From Candidatus Parcubacteria bacterium (GTDB lineage: Bacteria > Patescibacteriota > Minisyncoccia > Phycocordibacterales > GCA-2747955): DNA of 9,026 nucleotides. The notes beneath the pieces are model-generated. The model worked only from the letters and a program-made list of their open reading frames with translations, did no database searches and had not been told where the DNA came from. A program made the position numbers and the translations under genes. Location: NCBI GenBank assembly GCA_027039745.1, contig JALUMP010000088.1, forward strand, positions 1-9,026, in the 5' to 3' direction. Of the stretch, positions 1 through 5,460 are shown in pieces (position 1 is the stretch's first letter; each line of letters begins with the position of its first letter).

Positions 1-582
1 CTTGTAGACATGTCCCAAGAAATTTTTGACAATATTGATATTATATATATAGGAGCTATTGGTGATTCTTTATATGACAATAAACAATTATTTAATGAAA
101 TGGTTTCTATTTACGCAGGAGATAAGCAAGAAGTTTTGACTTACTATCTCAAATTCACTGGAACAAAACTAACAAATATTTCTGTTAATGATTTTGAAGG
201 TTCTAATTTCAAAATAAAATATATACATGTTGATGAGTTGTTAGATATGATCGAAGCTCAAAAAACAGAGATGCTAGATATCTTATTCGGTGCTTTATCC
301 CAAGTCTCTGCTTTCATTACTCCAAAAATGAATATGATTATTAGAACAAAAAATTTAATCACTTCGGAAGTAAAAGAAAAATTATTAAATGAAGTAATCT
401 CATGTAAAACTGTAAAAAAAGGAATGAAAGAAAAGACTATTCAATTATTTAATAATGGGACTATTTTCTTTCCTATAGCTGTCGACAGTAATATATCCCT
501 TTGTGATCTTAAAAATACAAAAATAGAAAATGAAAAAGAAATTCTTTCTCATCGTATTTCTATGTTGAGAAAAAAAATTTAA
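1..582 (+). CDS. Unrecognised protein, 5' end probably outside the window
   Basis: The frame is open from base 1 and the first ATG is at 10, but no ribosome binding site fits in the few bases before it, so this is more likely the C-terminal part of a longer protein than a complete 190-residue one. The visible part is a soluble-looking mix of helices and strands: a hydrophobic strand near its start (IDIIYIGAIGDS), then a Lys-rich, Asn-rich body, ending in a basic tail (SMLRKKI). I see no Walker, nuclease, helicase or zinc motif and no membrane segment or signal peptide. It ends in TAA and is followed within about 40 bases by a hairpin. The small ATPase gene lies downstream on the same strand, but a 400-base gap with its own promoter argues against a simple operon. 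Function unknown. Confidence 0.75.
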   Translation, partial: LVDMSQEIFDNIDIIYIGAIGDSLYDNKQLFNEMVSIYAGDKQEVLTYYLKFTGTKLTNISVNDFEGSNFKIKYIHVDELLDMIEAQKTEMLDILFGALSQVSAFITPKMNMIIRTKNLITSEVKEKLLNEVISCKTVKKGMKEKTIQLFNNGTIFFPIAVDSNISLCDLKNTKIENEKEILSHRISMLRKKI

Positions 583-623
583 TAATTCTAAACAGAAATT
601 CAATGGTTTCAGTTCTAAACAAT

Positions 624-656
624 AATACTTTCTGCTAAGAATAGGCAAAAAGTATT
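624..656 (+). terminator. Hairpin after the first gene, probable terminator
   Basis: AATACTTT at 624-631 pairs perfectly with AAAGTATT at 649-656. An inner TGC/GCA pairing extends the stem past one mismatch. Only a short run of T follows, so as a Rho-independent terminator it is weak but well placed. The end of this hairpin overlaps the start of the direct repeat described below. Confidence 0.45.
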
Positions 657-682
657 TTACATAAGTAAATGTAGAAAAAATA

Positions 683-706
683 TTCTTGGTACTAAAAACA
701 ATCAAA
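683..706 (+). repeat. Direct repeat, copy 1
   Basis: This 24-base unit contains ACTAAAAACAATCAAA and matches 936-959 at 22 of 24 positions. Similarity extends upstream in a gapped way: AAAAGTATTT occurs about 35 bases before copy 1 (from 647) and about 23 bases before copy 2 (from 914). Copy 1 lies just upstream of the promoter at 735-763. Confidence 0.7.
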
Positions 707-734
707 ACTAATTTATAAAAAGAGTTAAAAAGCC

Positions 735-763
735 TTGCATATTTTTAATAAATATGATATAAT
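735..763 (+). promoter_or_regulatory. Strong sigma-70 type promoter
   Basis: TTGCAT at 735-740 and a perfect TATAAT at 758-763 are separated by 17 bases. Transcription would start near 770 and read through the small hydrophobic frame into the ATPase gene at 984, giving a leader of roughly 215 bases. It is among the best-formed promoters in the window. The only other plus-strand promoter with a recognisable -35 at standard spacing is the one before the phosphatase-like gene. Confidence 0.65.
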
Positions 764-797
764 TATTAAATTAATTAAAGGATTAACAATAAAAAAA

Positions 798-818
798 ATG
801 AACATCCGTTGCATATGA
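798..818 (+). CDS. Candidate six-codon leader overlapping the next start
   Basis: ATG at 798 encodes MNIRCI and stops at TGA 816-818. That stop overlaps the ATG at 815-817 (ATGA), the usual arrangement for translational coupling. The only Shine-Dalgarno-like sequence is AAAGGA at 777-782, about 15 bases upstream, which is farther than usual. This could be chance; it is listed because it would explain how the downstream frame, which has no site of its own, is translated. Confidence 0.2.
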   Translation: MNIRCI

Positions 819-904
819 TTGTATTTTTTATAGTTTTTTTGCTGTTTTTTATATCTATTTCTACCATTTCTATAAAAAACATCATATCAAGTAACATTTA
901 TTAA
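815..904 (+). CDS. Candidate 29-residue hydrophobic peptide
   Basis: The frame runs from ATG 815 to TAA 902-904. It begins MIVFFIVFLLFFISIS, one uninterrupted hydrophobic stretch long enough to cross the inner membrane, and continues with a Ser/Ile-rich tail containing a single Lys. It sits about 45 bases after the predicted transcription start at 770 and 79 bases before the ATPase gene on the same transcript. Short single-span peptides of this size are typical of type I toxins and of membrane effectors or regulators, but no antisense promoter is convincing here. T-rich DNA also encodes Phe/Leu/Ile strings by chance. No good ribosome binding site precedes it, so translation would depend on coupling to the six-codon frame. 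Treat as a candidate only. Confidence 0.3.
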   Translation: MIVFFIVFLLFFISISTISIKNIISSNIY

Positions 905-935
905 GGATAGATGAAAAGTATTTAATGTGAAAATG

Positions 936-959
936 TTCTTGACACTAAAAACAATCAAA
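936..959 (+). repeat. Direct repeat, copy 2
   Basis: Second copy of the unit at 683-706, with two mismatches. It lies in the leader of the ATPase gene, ending 25 bases before its start codon. It includes TTGACA at 939-944, but no -10 box follows at the right distance, so I do not call a promoter here. Confidence 0.7.
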
Positions 960-983
960 TTAAGAAAAAGGAGAAGGAATAAA

Positions 984-1583
984 ATGATTACCAAGATAGA
1001 AATTTCAAAAAACTTTGACATGAAAGATAGAGTGAAACAACTTCCAATTGAAATAGATGGCAAACAACTAAATGTTATCGTTGCACCTAATGGATTTGGA
1101 AAGAGCACCATATTCAATAGTATAAAAACTACTCTTTTTGAAAAAGAAGTAAAAGGATTAGATATTACCTTTACAGAAGATTTCAAAAACAACCCTTCTG
1201 AAATGTATTTTTTATCTCCTCATGAAATTAATGGAAGATCGCTTTTAAACAATGCAAATCCATTTGATCAAGAGCAATATAACTATTCTCTAATAGAAGG
1301 ACTTAAAAGAATCAATCTCAGCAGTGGGCAAGAAACAAAAGAATTGCTTTTAGATTTTGAGGTACTGGCTTCAAAAGAAAATCGTATTATCTTCCTCGAT
1401 GAACCAGAATTATCAATGGATGCAGTTGAATTAAATAAATTTAAAAATATTGTTAAAGATTTAAAAAATATTCAAATATGGATTATCTCTCATAATCCAC
1501 TTTTTGTACTAGATGACACTTTTAATGTCATTTCTTTAGATGAAGAATATTTAAAAGAATTCAGATCTATATACTCTTTCTGA
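984..1583 (+). CDS. Small ABC/SMC-type ATPase (AAA family)
   Basis: This is a 199-residue soluble ATPase of the ABC/SMC/Rad50-like class often annotated as AAA_15 or AAA_21. The parts are in order: Walker A at residues 34-42 (APNGFGKST, with Ala at the usual first Gly), ABC signature LSSGQ at 112-116, Walker B with catalytic Glu at 134-141 (RIIFLDEP), D-loop-like ELSMD at 142-146, and H-loop His at 170 (ISHNP). Only about 70 residues separate Walker A from the signature, so there is no coiled-coil arm or lid, and no nuclease (Toprim or HNH) domain is attached. I chose ATG 984 because AAAAAGGAGAAGG lies just upstream; a GTG at 927 is in frame but has no such site. Such stand-alone ATPases usually work with a partner encoded nearby. 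Candidates are the upstream protein or the hydrophobic peptide, but this is inference. Confidence 0.88.
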   Translation: MITKIEISKNFDMKDRVKQLPIEIDGKQLNVIVAPNGFGKSTIFNSIKTTLFEKEVKGLDITFTEDFKNNPSEMYFLSPHEINGRSLLNNANPFDQEQYNYSLIEGLKRINLSSGQETKELLLDFEVLASKENRIIFLDEPELSMDAVELNKFKNIVKDLKNIQIWIISHNPLFVLDDTFNVISLDEEYLKEFRSIYSF

Positions 1584-1588
1584 AATCT

Positions 1589-1618
1589 CCCCATAGATAA
1601 ATCTAGGGGCTTTCTTTG
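1589..1618 (+). terminator. Terminator-like hairpin after the ATPase gene
   Basis: CCCC 1589-1592 pairs with GGGG 1606-1609 and TAGA 1594-1597 with TCTA 1602-1605, with A1593 bulged. TTTCTTTG follows on the plus strand. It begins six bases after the ATPase stop codon. Read on the minus strand the same hairpin looks like the right-end hairpin of IS200/IS605-type elements (see findings). Confidence 0.55.
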
Positions 1619-1689
1619 TAAGTTTTTTGGTAAATCTTTCTGCTTCAAATGATCAGGTTTGCATATTTTTAGAGGGTGCTGTTGTCTAC

Positions 1690-1734
1690 CCTTAAAAAGA
1701 TTTGTAAGACAAAAATAACCATCCTTAAAAAGAT
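1690..1734. repeat. 12-base direct repeat pair
   Basis: CCTTAAAAAGAT occurs at 1690-1701 and again at 1723-1734. The pair lies in the non-coding gap between the two convergent genes, just before the hairpin at 1738. No function is evident. Confidence 0.5.
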
Positions 1735-1737
1735 AAT

Positions 1738-1761
1738 TAGTCACACTAAAGTGTGTGACTA
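1738..1761. terminator. Strong hairpin between convergent genes
   Basis: TAGTCACAC at 1738-1746 pairs perfectly with GTGTGACTA at 1753-1761, with a six-base loop. On the minus strand it overlaps the TAG stop of the 494-residue gene and is followed by ATTATCTTTTT. On the plus strand it is followed within 15 bases by a run of seven T. It therefore probably stops transcription from both sides. Confidence 0.65.
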
Positions 1762-3243
1762 ATATTTAACAATTTTTTTCTCCCAGAAGTCATTATAAGC
1801 AAAAGGTAAATGATACCAAGTTATACCATCAATAAAAGTGAAGGTTACAATATTATCGAAAAATTGATAATGTTGAATCATTTTCTCAGTAATAGAAGTT
1901 TTTTTCACATATAAAGCACTTTCATTGTGCTCAATTGCTATCCCTCTCATTTGAAAAGAAGTGCACAGATCACTAAAAGCTAATTCATTTGCACAAACTC
2001 TGCAACCACATTCAACACCATCTTTATTTAACAAGCTATATCTTAACCCGTTATCAAAGAATACTGTTTTTATAGTGTAGTTTTCTTTTCTATCTCCCCA
2101 CTTCACTGGGTCTCCAACAAGAAATATTGAATTTTTAATTGAGTCATCAATCTCTTTGTCTGGTGCCTCTTTTAAATATTCTTCAACTTCTTTAATAGCA
2201 TCTGCTATTTCAATATCAGAATTCAACAATTCAATGCTTTCATCCCAATATTCCATATTGATTCTAACTCTTTCAAGACATCCATCTTTGGCATTGTCAA
2301 AAGCTTCTTTTGTTGTCTTTTGCCATAAACCACTCACTCGCAAGTAATAACCAATTTCCTCAGGAGAGTTGCTACAATTCACGCGTGAAGGCAATATTGC
2401 AATCTCATTACCATTTTGCGTTACACCTCCAGAACCTTTTGTCATATTACTTGCACCAAAGCTACATCTATCTCTATGAAAAATATATGCTTCTTGTGCT
2501 TCATCTTCCGAAAAAGAATCAAATCTAATTTTAACAATCATAAGATCTTCTTCTTTGTCAATTGTAGGTAAGTCAATATCTTTTATGGAGACATCAAAAG
2601 ACTCACCTTCTTGATCAATAAGTGTTACATAGATATTTGAATCTGTATCAACACTGAAAGAATCAATTCTCCCATAAAATGAAAGAAAATCATTATTTCC
2701 ATTAAAATCAACATTCTTGCCTATATAAGTAATATTTAAAAAATCAACAAATCTTTCAGTCTTATTTAAAAACCCTAGTTTTGCATCTGAATTTTCTGCT
2801 TTGCATTCCAATCCATTTTTAAAATCATATACTTCAAACTTTATGACTGAATTATCTTCATCTACAATAGTTGCTTGAATTATAACTTTTGGTGCATTCT
2901 TATCTAATAAAGATTTAACCTTTTTACGAGCTAATTCAATTGTAGAAAAAGTACCAGAATCAGAAACTGACAAAACAGATTCTTGGGAATCTGTTGCATA
3001 CACATTAAAAACTTTCATTGTGTTTTTTTTATTTTCTTTATTCCCTTCCCAACGCTTTGTATTAATTTCAGTAACATAGTCAAAAAATTTAGCTACTGAT
3101 TTTGTGGTTGTGTCAACATACTTTACCACTCTATCACCATTTAAATCAGTGATTTCTACAAAACAATCACCATTTTTATCTTCTTGAACTCCCCATCCAT
3201 ACTGATCGAGAATTTCTATAAGTTGTTCTTTTGAAATATTCAT
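1759..3243 (-). CDS. Unrecognised 494-residue acidic protein
   Basis: A complete gene: ATG at 3243 is preceded by AAGAGGAGAAC, a good ribosome binding site, and TAG ends it at 1759 inside a hairpin. The protein has no signal peptide or membrane span and is rich in Asp, Glu, Ser and Asn, suggesting a cytoplasmic protein. It reads as several small modules. Residues 1-60 are a compact unit with YGWGVQEDKNGDCF. A second unit starts near residue 76 (MKVFNVYATDSQ). A beta-rich stretch (FYGRIDSFSVD, then YVTLIDQEGESFDV) falls near residue 200, and the C-terminal part carries a short Cys cluster (ECGCRVCANE). That cluster could bind a metal but lacks a classical zinc-finger spacing. I do not recognise a family. 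Of the upstream, co-oriented zinc-ribbon gene it is independent, with a terminator-like hairpin and its own -10 box in between. Confidence 0.85.
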   Translation of the reverse strand: MNISKEQLIEILDQYGWGVQEDKNGDCFVEITDLNGDRVVKYVDTTTKSVAKFFDYVTEINTKRWEGNKENKKNTMKVFNVYATDSQESVLSVSDSGTFSTIELARKKVKSLLDKNAPKVIIQATIVDEDNSVIKFEVYDFKNGLECKAENSDAKLGFLNKTERFVDFLNITYIGKNVDFNGNNDFLSFYGRIDSFSVDTDSNIYVTLIDQEGESFDVSIKDIDLPTIDKEEDLMIVKIRFDSFSEDEAQEAYIFHRDRCSFGASNMTKGSGGVTQNGNEIAILPSRVNCSNSPEEIGYYLRVSGLWQKTTKEAFDNAKDGCLERVRINMEYWDESIELLNSDIEIADAIKEVEEYLKEAPDKEIDDSIKNSIFLVGDPVKWGDRKENYTIKTVFFDNGLRYSLLNKDGVECGCRVCANELAFSDLCTSFQMRGIAIEHNESALYVKKTSITEKMIQHYQFFDNIVTFTFIDGITWYHLPFAYNDFWEKKIVKY

Positions 3244-3314
3244 TTTGTTCTCCTCTTACCATTATTTAATTTTTTACTGCTTCAAAAAAGAAGTGTAATA
3301 AATGGTTGAATTTT

Positions 3315-3320
3315 ATTATA
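3315..3320 (-). promoter_or_regulatory. -10 box for the 494-residue gene
   Basis: Read on the minus strand this is TATAAT, about 70 bases upstream of the start codon. The preceding DNA is an A/T-rich tract without a clear -35, which is common for sigma-70 promoters of Campylobacterota. Confidence 0.45.
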
Positions 3321-3404
3321 AATATAAAATTTTATTTTTTATTCTTATTTATACTGCTTGACTTTAGTCCTGCCATCCTTTAATTTATTTTTATGAGATC
3401 TTGA

Positions 3405-3429
3405 ACCGTAAAAGCAAATCATTTACGGT
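3405..3429. repeat. Perfect 8-bp inverted repeat
   Basis: ACCGTAAA at 3405-3412 and TTTACGGT at 3422-3429 are separated by nine bases. It lies between the hairpin at 3480-3506 and the -10 box of the 494-residue gene. No T-run follows on either strand, so an operator or a structured leader is as likely as a terminator. Confidence 0.5.
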
Positions 3430-3479
3430 ACTTATCATTTATTATTTCATTTCTAATTATTAATTCTTTTAAAGAATAT

Positions 3480-3506
3480 TTTTGTAGGTAACTAAGACCT
3501 ACAAAA
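3480..3506 (-). terminator. Rho-independent terminator of the zinc-ribbon gene
   Basis: TTTTGTAGGT at 3480-3489 and ACCTACAAAA at 3497-3506 form a perfect 10-bp stem with a seven-base loop. It lies 27 bases past the stop codon of the minus-strand gene ending at 3534. The A/T-flanked stem fits a terminator usable in both directions. Confidence 0.65.
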
Positions 3507-3533
3507 TATATTGTTGGAGATTTTAAATAAAAA

Positions 3534-4022
3534 TTATATTTCTATATAATTAATATCTCTTTCTTTTAATGCTAGTAATAAATTTTTATCACTAGCATCT
3601 GTAACTTCATCAGCAGCACTTTCTATTGAATATTGTCCAGTTAATTCGTAACTGTTAAACATACTCAGTTTTACTGATTCACCTATTTCTTCTTTACTTC
3701 TAGCTGAAAGTGGTGGCATATAGGCTGTTTTGATAATTTTAATTTTATCTATTTTTTCTGAAAATTCATCAAAAAAAGATGTTTCTGACACAGTTATTAG
3801 GACACTTTCTGCCTCTTCTTCACTCTTTCCTTTTGTCATCTCACACTCGATAGCAATTTGTGCAATTTCTTTAACCTTACTCTTGTCACAATCAAACCCA
3901 CTATGATTACAATCATCATTTGTGCATTTTTTATTGTCTATACTGTTTATCGCAGCACATTTACAACACAATTTATAATCACCTGGGTTTTCCTCAACTT
4001 CTTTTAATGTTACATCTTTCAT
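3534..4022 (-). CDS. Unrecognised 162-residue protein with N-terminal zinc ribbon
   Basis: A complete gene starting at ATG 4022, preceded by ACAGGAGAAA. The N-terminal region carries two cysteine pairs, C19/C22 (CCKC, with an extra C20) and C33/C38 (CTNDDC), 10 residues apart, plus C45. The pattern C-x2-C...N...C-x4-C resembles RanBP2-like or rubredoxin-like zinc ribbons that mediate binding to nucleic acid or protein. The rest (residues 46-162) is acidic and mostly helical, with no known catalytic motif or membrane segment. It is transcribed divergently from the phosphatase-like gene with only 164 bases between the two starts, so the two may be co-regulated. Function unknown; the ribbon itself is fairly clear. 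Confidence 0.83.
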   Translation of the reverse strand: MKDVTLKEVEENPGDYKLCCKCAAINSIDNKKCTNDDCNHSGFDCDKSKVKEIAQIAIECEMTKGKSEEEAESVLITVSETSFFDEFSEKIDKIKIIKTAYMPPLSARSKEEIGESVKLSMFNSYELTGQYSIESAADEVTDASDKNLLLALKERDINYIEI

Positions 4023-4063
4023 TTTTTTCTCCTGTTTATTGTTACTATCTTTAAAATTTTTAC

Positions 4064-4148
4064 TTCAATAAGTAAAAGACAGATTACTCTTTATTTTAAA
4101 TTCAATAAACTCTTCTTTATTATAGTGTAATAACTTGCTTTTATTGAA
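4064..4148. promoter_or_regulatory. Three TTCAATAA motifs in the divergent promoter region
   Basis: TTCAATAAG at 4064-4072, TTCAATAAA at 4101-4109 and the inverse TTTATTGAA at 4140-4148 are spaced 37 and 39 bases apart. The last two form a perfect 9-bp inverted repeat around the minus-strand -10 box and overlap the last base of the plus-strand -35. This layout suits a regulator that controls both divergent genes, but A/T-rich DNA makes short repeats common. Confidence 0.35.
4119..4124 (-). promoter_or_regulatory. -10 box for the zinc-ribbon gene
   Basis: TATAAT on the minus strand, about 100 bases upstream of the start codon at 4022. No TTGACA-like -35 is seen. It faces away from the plus-strand promoter at 4135-4163. 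Confidence 0.4.
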
Positions 4149-4163
4149 TAAATGTGGTATAAT
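4135..4163 (+). promoter_or_regulatory. Promoter of the phosphatase-like gene
   Basis: TTGCTT at 4135-4140 and TATAAT at 4158-4163 with a 17-base spacer. TGTGG just before the -10 gives an extended -10. Transcription would start near 4170, leaving a leader of under 20 bases that holds the AAAAAGG ribosome binding site. Confidence 0.6.
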
Positions 4164-4186
4164 TTGTTTATACAAAAAGGTTTATT

Positions 4187-4831
4187 ATGAGAGACAAATT
4201 AATTCAAAATCAAAAATATACTATTTTCCTTGATGAAGAACCTTTATATTTACAATATCTTAGACCATATAAAGAAAAATTTGCTTTTAAAAATTTATTT
4301 AATGAAGACATAGTTTTACTTAATGAAGTAGATATCCAATTATTAAATCGAAGGAACAAAAAATCAACAAATGAAATTTTCACTGTCCAAAGTGATATCC
4401 TGGAATGTGTTGTCAGTAGGCAAGAGATACAAGAGAATTATGAAAGTTTTGACAAAAGTGCAGTGTTTATAAACATTTATACTCCTGGTCAAAAACCATT
4501 AGATCTGAATTCATATTTTTATGATCAGTTATCTATTGCCTTTTATGACATAAGTCTTGATATTGGAGAAAGTATTACTGGTAGTGTTAAACCTATTTCT
4601 AATGAAGTTGCAAAAAAAATAAAAGAATTTATTTTAAAAAACAAAAATAGAAAATTTGCTATCAATTGTGATGCTGGTATAAGTAGATCAGCAGGAATAG
4701 CTATGGCAATTGAATGTATTTTAAAATTTAATGAAAGTAAATACAATTACTCAACTTCGTATTCTGAATTAAAAAACTTTCTTCGATATAAAGCCAATTT
4801 ATATGTATATGATAAGATAATAGGAGCATGA
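4187..4831 (+). CDS. Protein with a tyrosine/dual-specificity phosphatase active-site loop
   Basis: A 214-residue soluble protein starting at ATG 4187, six bases after AAAAAGG. Near the C-terminus it contains NCDAGISRSAG (Cys161, Arg167), matching the C-x5-R phosphate-binding loop of cysteine-dependent phosphatases followed by the usual Ser. The preceding strand (KFAI) and following helix (IAMAIECIL) match the fold. The His normally before the catalytic Cys is Asn here. Asp121 in FYDIS could be the general acid, 40 residues upstream. The N-terminal ~85 residues are unlike standard catalytic domains and may bind a partner or substrate. In the family the chemistry is hydrolysis of phosphotyrosine, phosphoserine/threonine or other phosphate esters; the substrate here is unknown. 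It is divergent from the zinc-ribbon gene and has no downstream partner on its strand. Confidence 0.82.
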   Translation: MRDKLIQNQKYTIFLDEEPLYLQYLRPYKEKFAFKNLFNEDIVLLNEVDIQLLNRRNKKSTNEIFTVQSDILECVVSRQEIQENYESFDKSAVFINIYTPGQKPLDLNSYFYDQLSIAFYDISLDIGESITGSVKPISNEVAKKIKEFILKNKNRKFAINCDAGISRSAGIAMAIECILKFNESKYNYSTSYSELKNFLRYKANLYVYDKIIGA

Positions 4832-5155
4832 ACTGTCAAACCGCTAAAGACAATTGAGCTTCAAAAGATTGAGTTGTAAAATATTAGAACAGGATTATTC
4901 TTTTATATACAACCTAGAGCGTTTGATTATTTATAGTCTTGTCCCAGACTGAAGCTGCTTCATAATGAAAAGAGTTTTATATTGCAGCAAGAAATTTAGT
5001 TCTTTAAAACGGAAATAAAATTGGGAAATTTTCTTGTGCTATTTCTTCATTATTCATTAATTCAACCATATCTCCTTTTATAAAATCTATTTTATATATA
5101 GAACTTTTTTCATATTCGAAAAGAAAATTTCTACTTTTATATTTTTCTTCACTTT
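4832..5155. other. Intergenic stretch with fragments, no confident gene
   Basis: About 320 bases between the convergent phosphatase-like and ferredoxin genes. Two abutting short hairpins lie at 4935-4961 (AGTCT/AGACT, then GAAGC/GCTTC). On the minus strand a frame is open from 5171 to a TAA at 5004-5006. It encodes about 55 residues of gene-like composition (for example YKIDFIKGDMVELM) but has no ATG, GTG or TTG near its upstream end and overlaps the ferredoxin 3' end, so I regard it as a possible gene remnant. A further minus-strand stretch around 4915-4970 reads HYEAASVWDKTINNQTL before a stop. No tRNA or terminator with a T-run is evident. Confidence 0.4.
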
Positions 5156-5416
5156 TTATCCTATAACTTGTTCATTTTTTTTTCTTTTGGGATGAACCCC
5201 TTCTTCATTCCAAACAATACAACCGTTTGATGGGCAAGCCATCGCACAAGCAGGTTTACTATTATAACCGACACATTCTACACATTTATCTTCATAAACA
5301 TAATATGCCTCATTTGAAACTGGATTGTCCATATCATCAACTATTGCTTCTACTGGACACTCATCAATACAATTTGAACAACAAATACATAAATTATTTA
5401 AAATCTTTACACCCAT
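5156..5416 (-). CDS. 2[4Fe-4S] ferredoxin, Alvin type (YfhL/Fdx-like)
   Basis: An 86-residue low-potential electron carrier of the cytoplasm. Cluster motif I is C10-x2-C13-x2-C16-x3-C20-Pro. Motif II is C45-x2-C48-x8-C57-x3-C61-Pro, where the eight-residue insertion between the second and third cysteines and a C-terminal extension define the Allochromatium vinosum (Alvin) type. Cys12 and Cys66 are extra. Length matches the family, so it is complete. ATG 5416 follows AAGGAAGAAG at good distance. The C-terminus is a basic-polar tail (HPKRKKNEQ) encoded across a run of nine A, a spot prone to length change. Ferredoxins of this type are conserved in Campylobacterota and likely housekeeping, in contrast to the neighbours. 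The gene is divergent from the methyltransferase operon. Confidence 0.93.
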   Translation of the reverse strand: MGVKILNNLCICCSNCIDECPVEAIVDDMDNPVSNEAYYVYEDKCVECVGYNSKPACAMACPSNGCIVWNEEGVHPKRKKNEQVIG

Positions 5417-5445
5417 ATTAACTTCTTCCTTTCTTTCTTTATAAT

Positions 5446-5451
5446 ATTATA
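5446..5451 (-). promoter_or_regulatory. -10 box for the ferredoxin gene
   Basis: TATAAT on the minus strand, preceded by GG, about 30 bases upstream of the start codon. No clear -35. An AGATAAAA motif lies 10 bases upstream, at 5461-5468. Confidence 0.5.
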
Positions 5452-5460
5452 CCAAAACTT

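Noticed and set aside
445..705. Minus-strand open frame of 86 codons
   Set aside because: Phe/Leu/Ile-rich composition typical of the reverse of A-rich coding, no ribosome binding site, overlaps the end of the first gene.
939..967. TTGACA at 939-944 as a second promoter for the ATPase gene
   Set aside because: No -10 box at 16-18 bases, and transcription would start only about 10 bases before the start codon.
927..983. GTG at 927 as an upstream start for the ATPase, adding 19 residues
   Set aside because: No ribosome binding site before it, the extra residues are a basic low-complexity run, and ATG 984 has an excellent AAGGAGAAGG site.
1490..1744. Minus-strand open frame of 84 codons over the ATPase 3' end
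   Set aside because: No start signals and it runs through two hairpins. Kept only as a possible IS-end observation, not as a gene.
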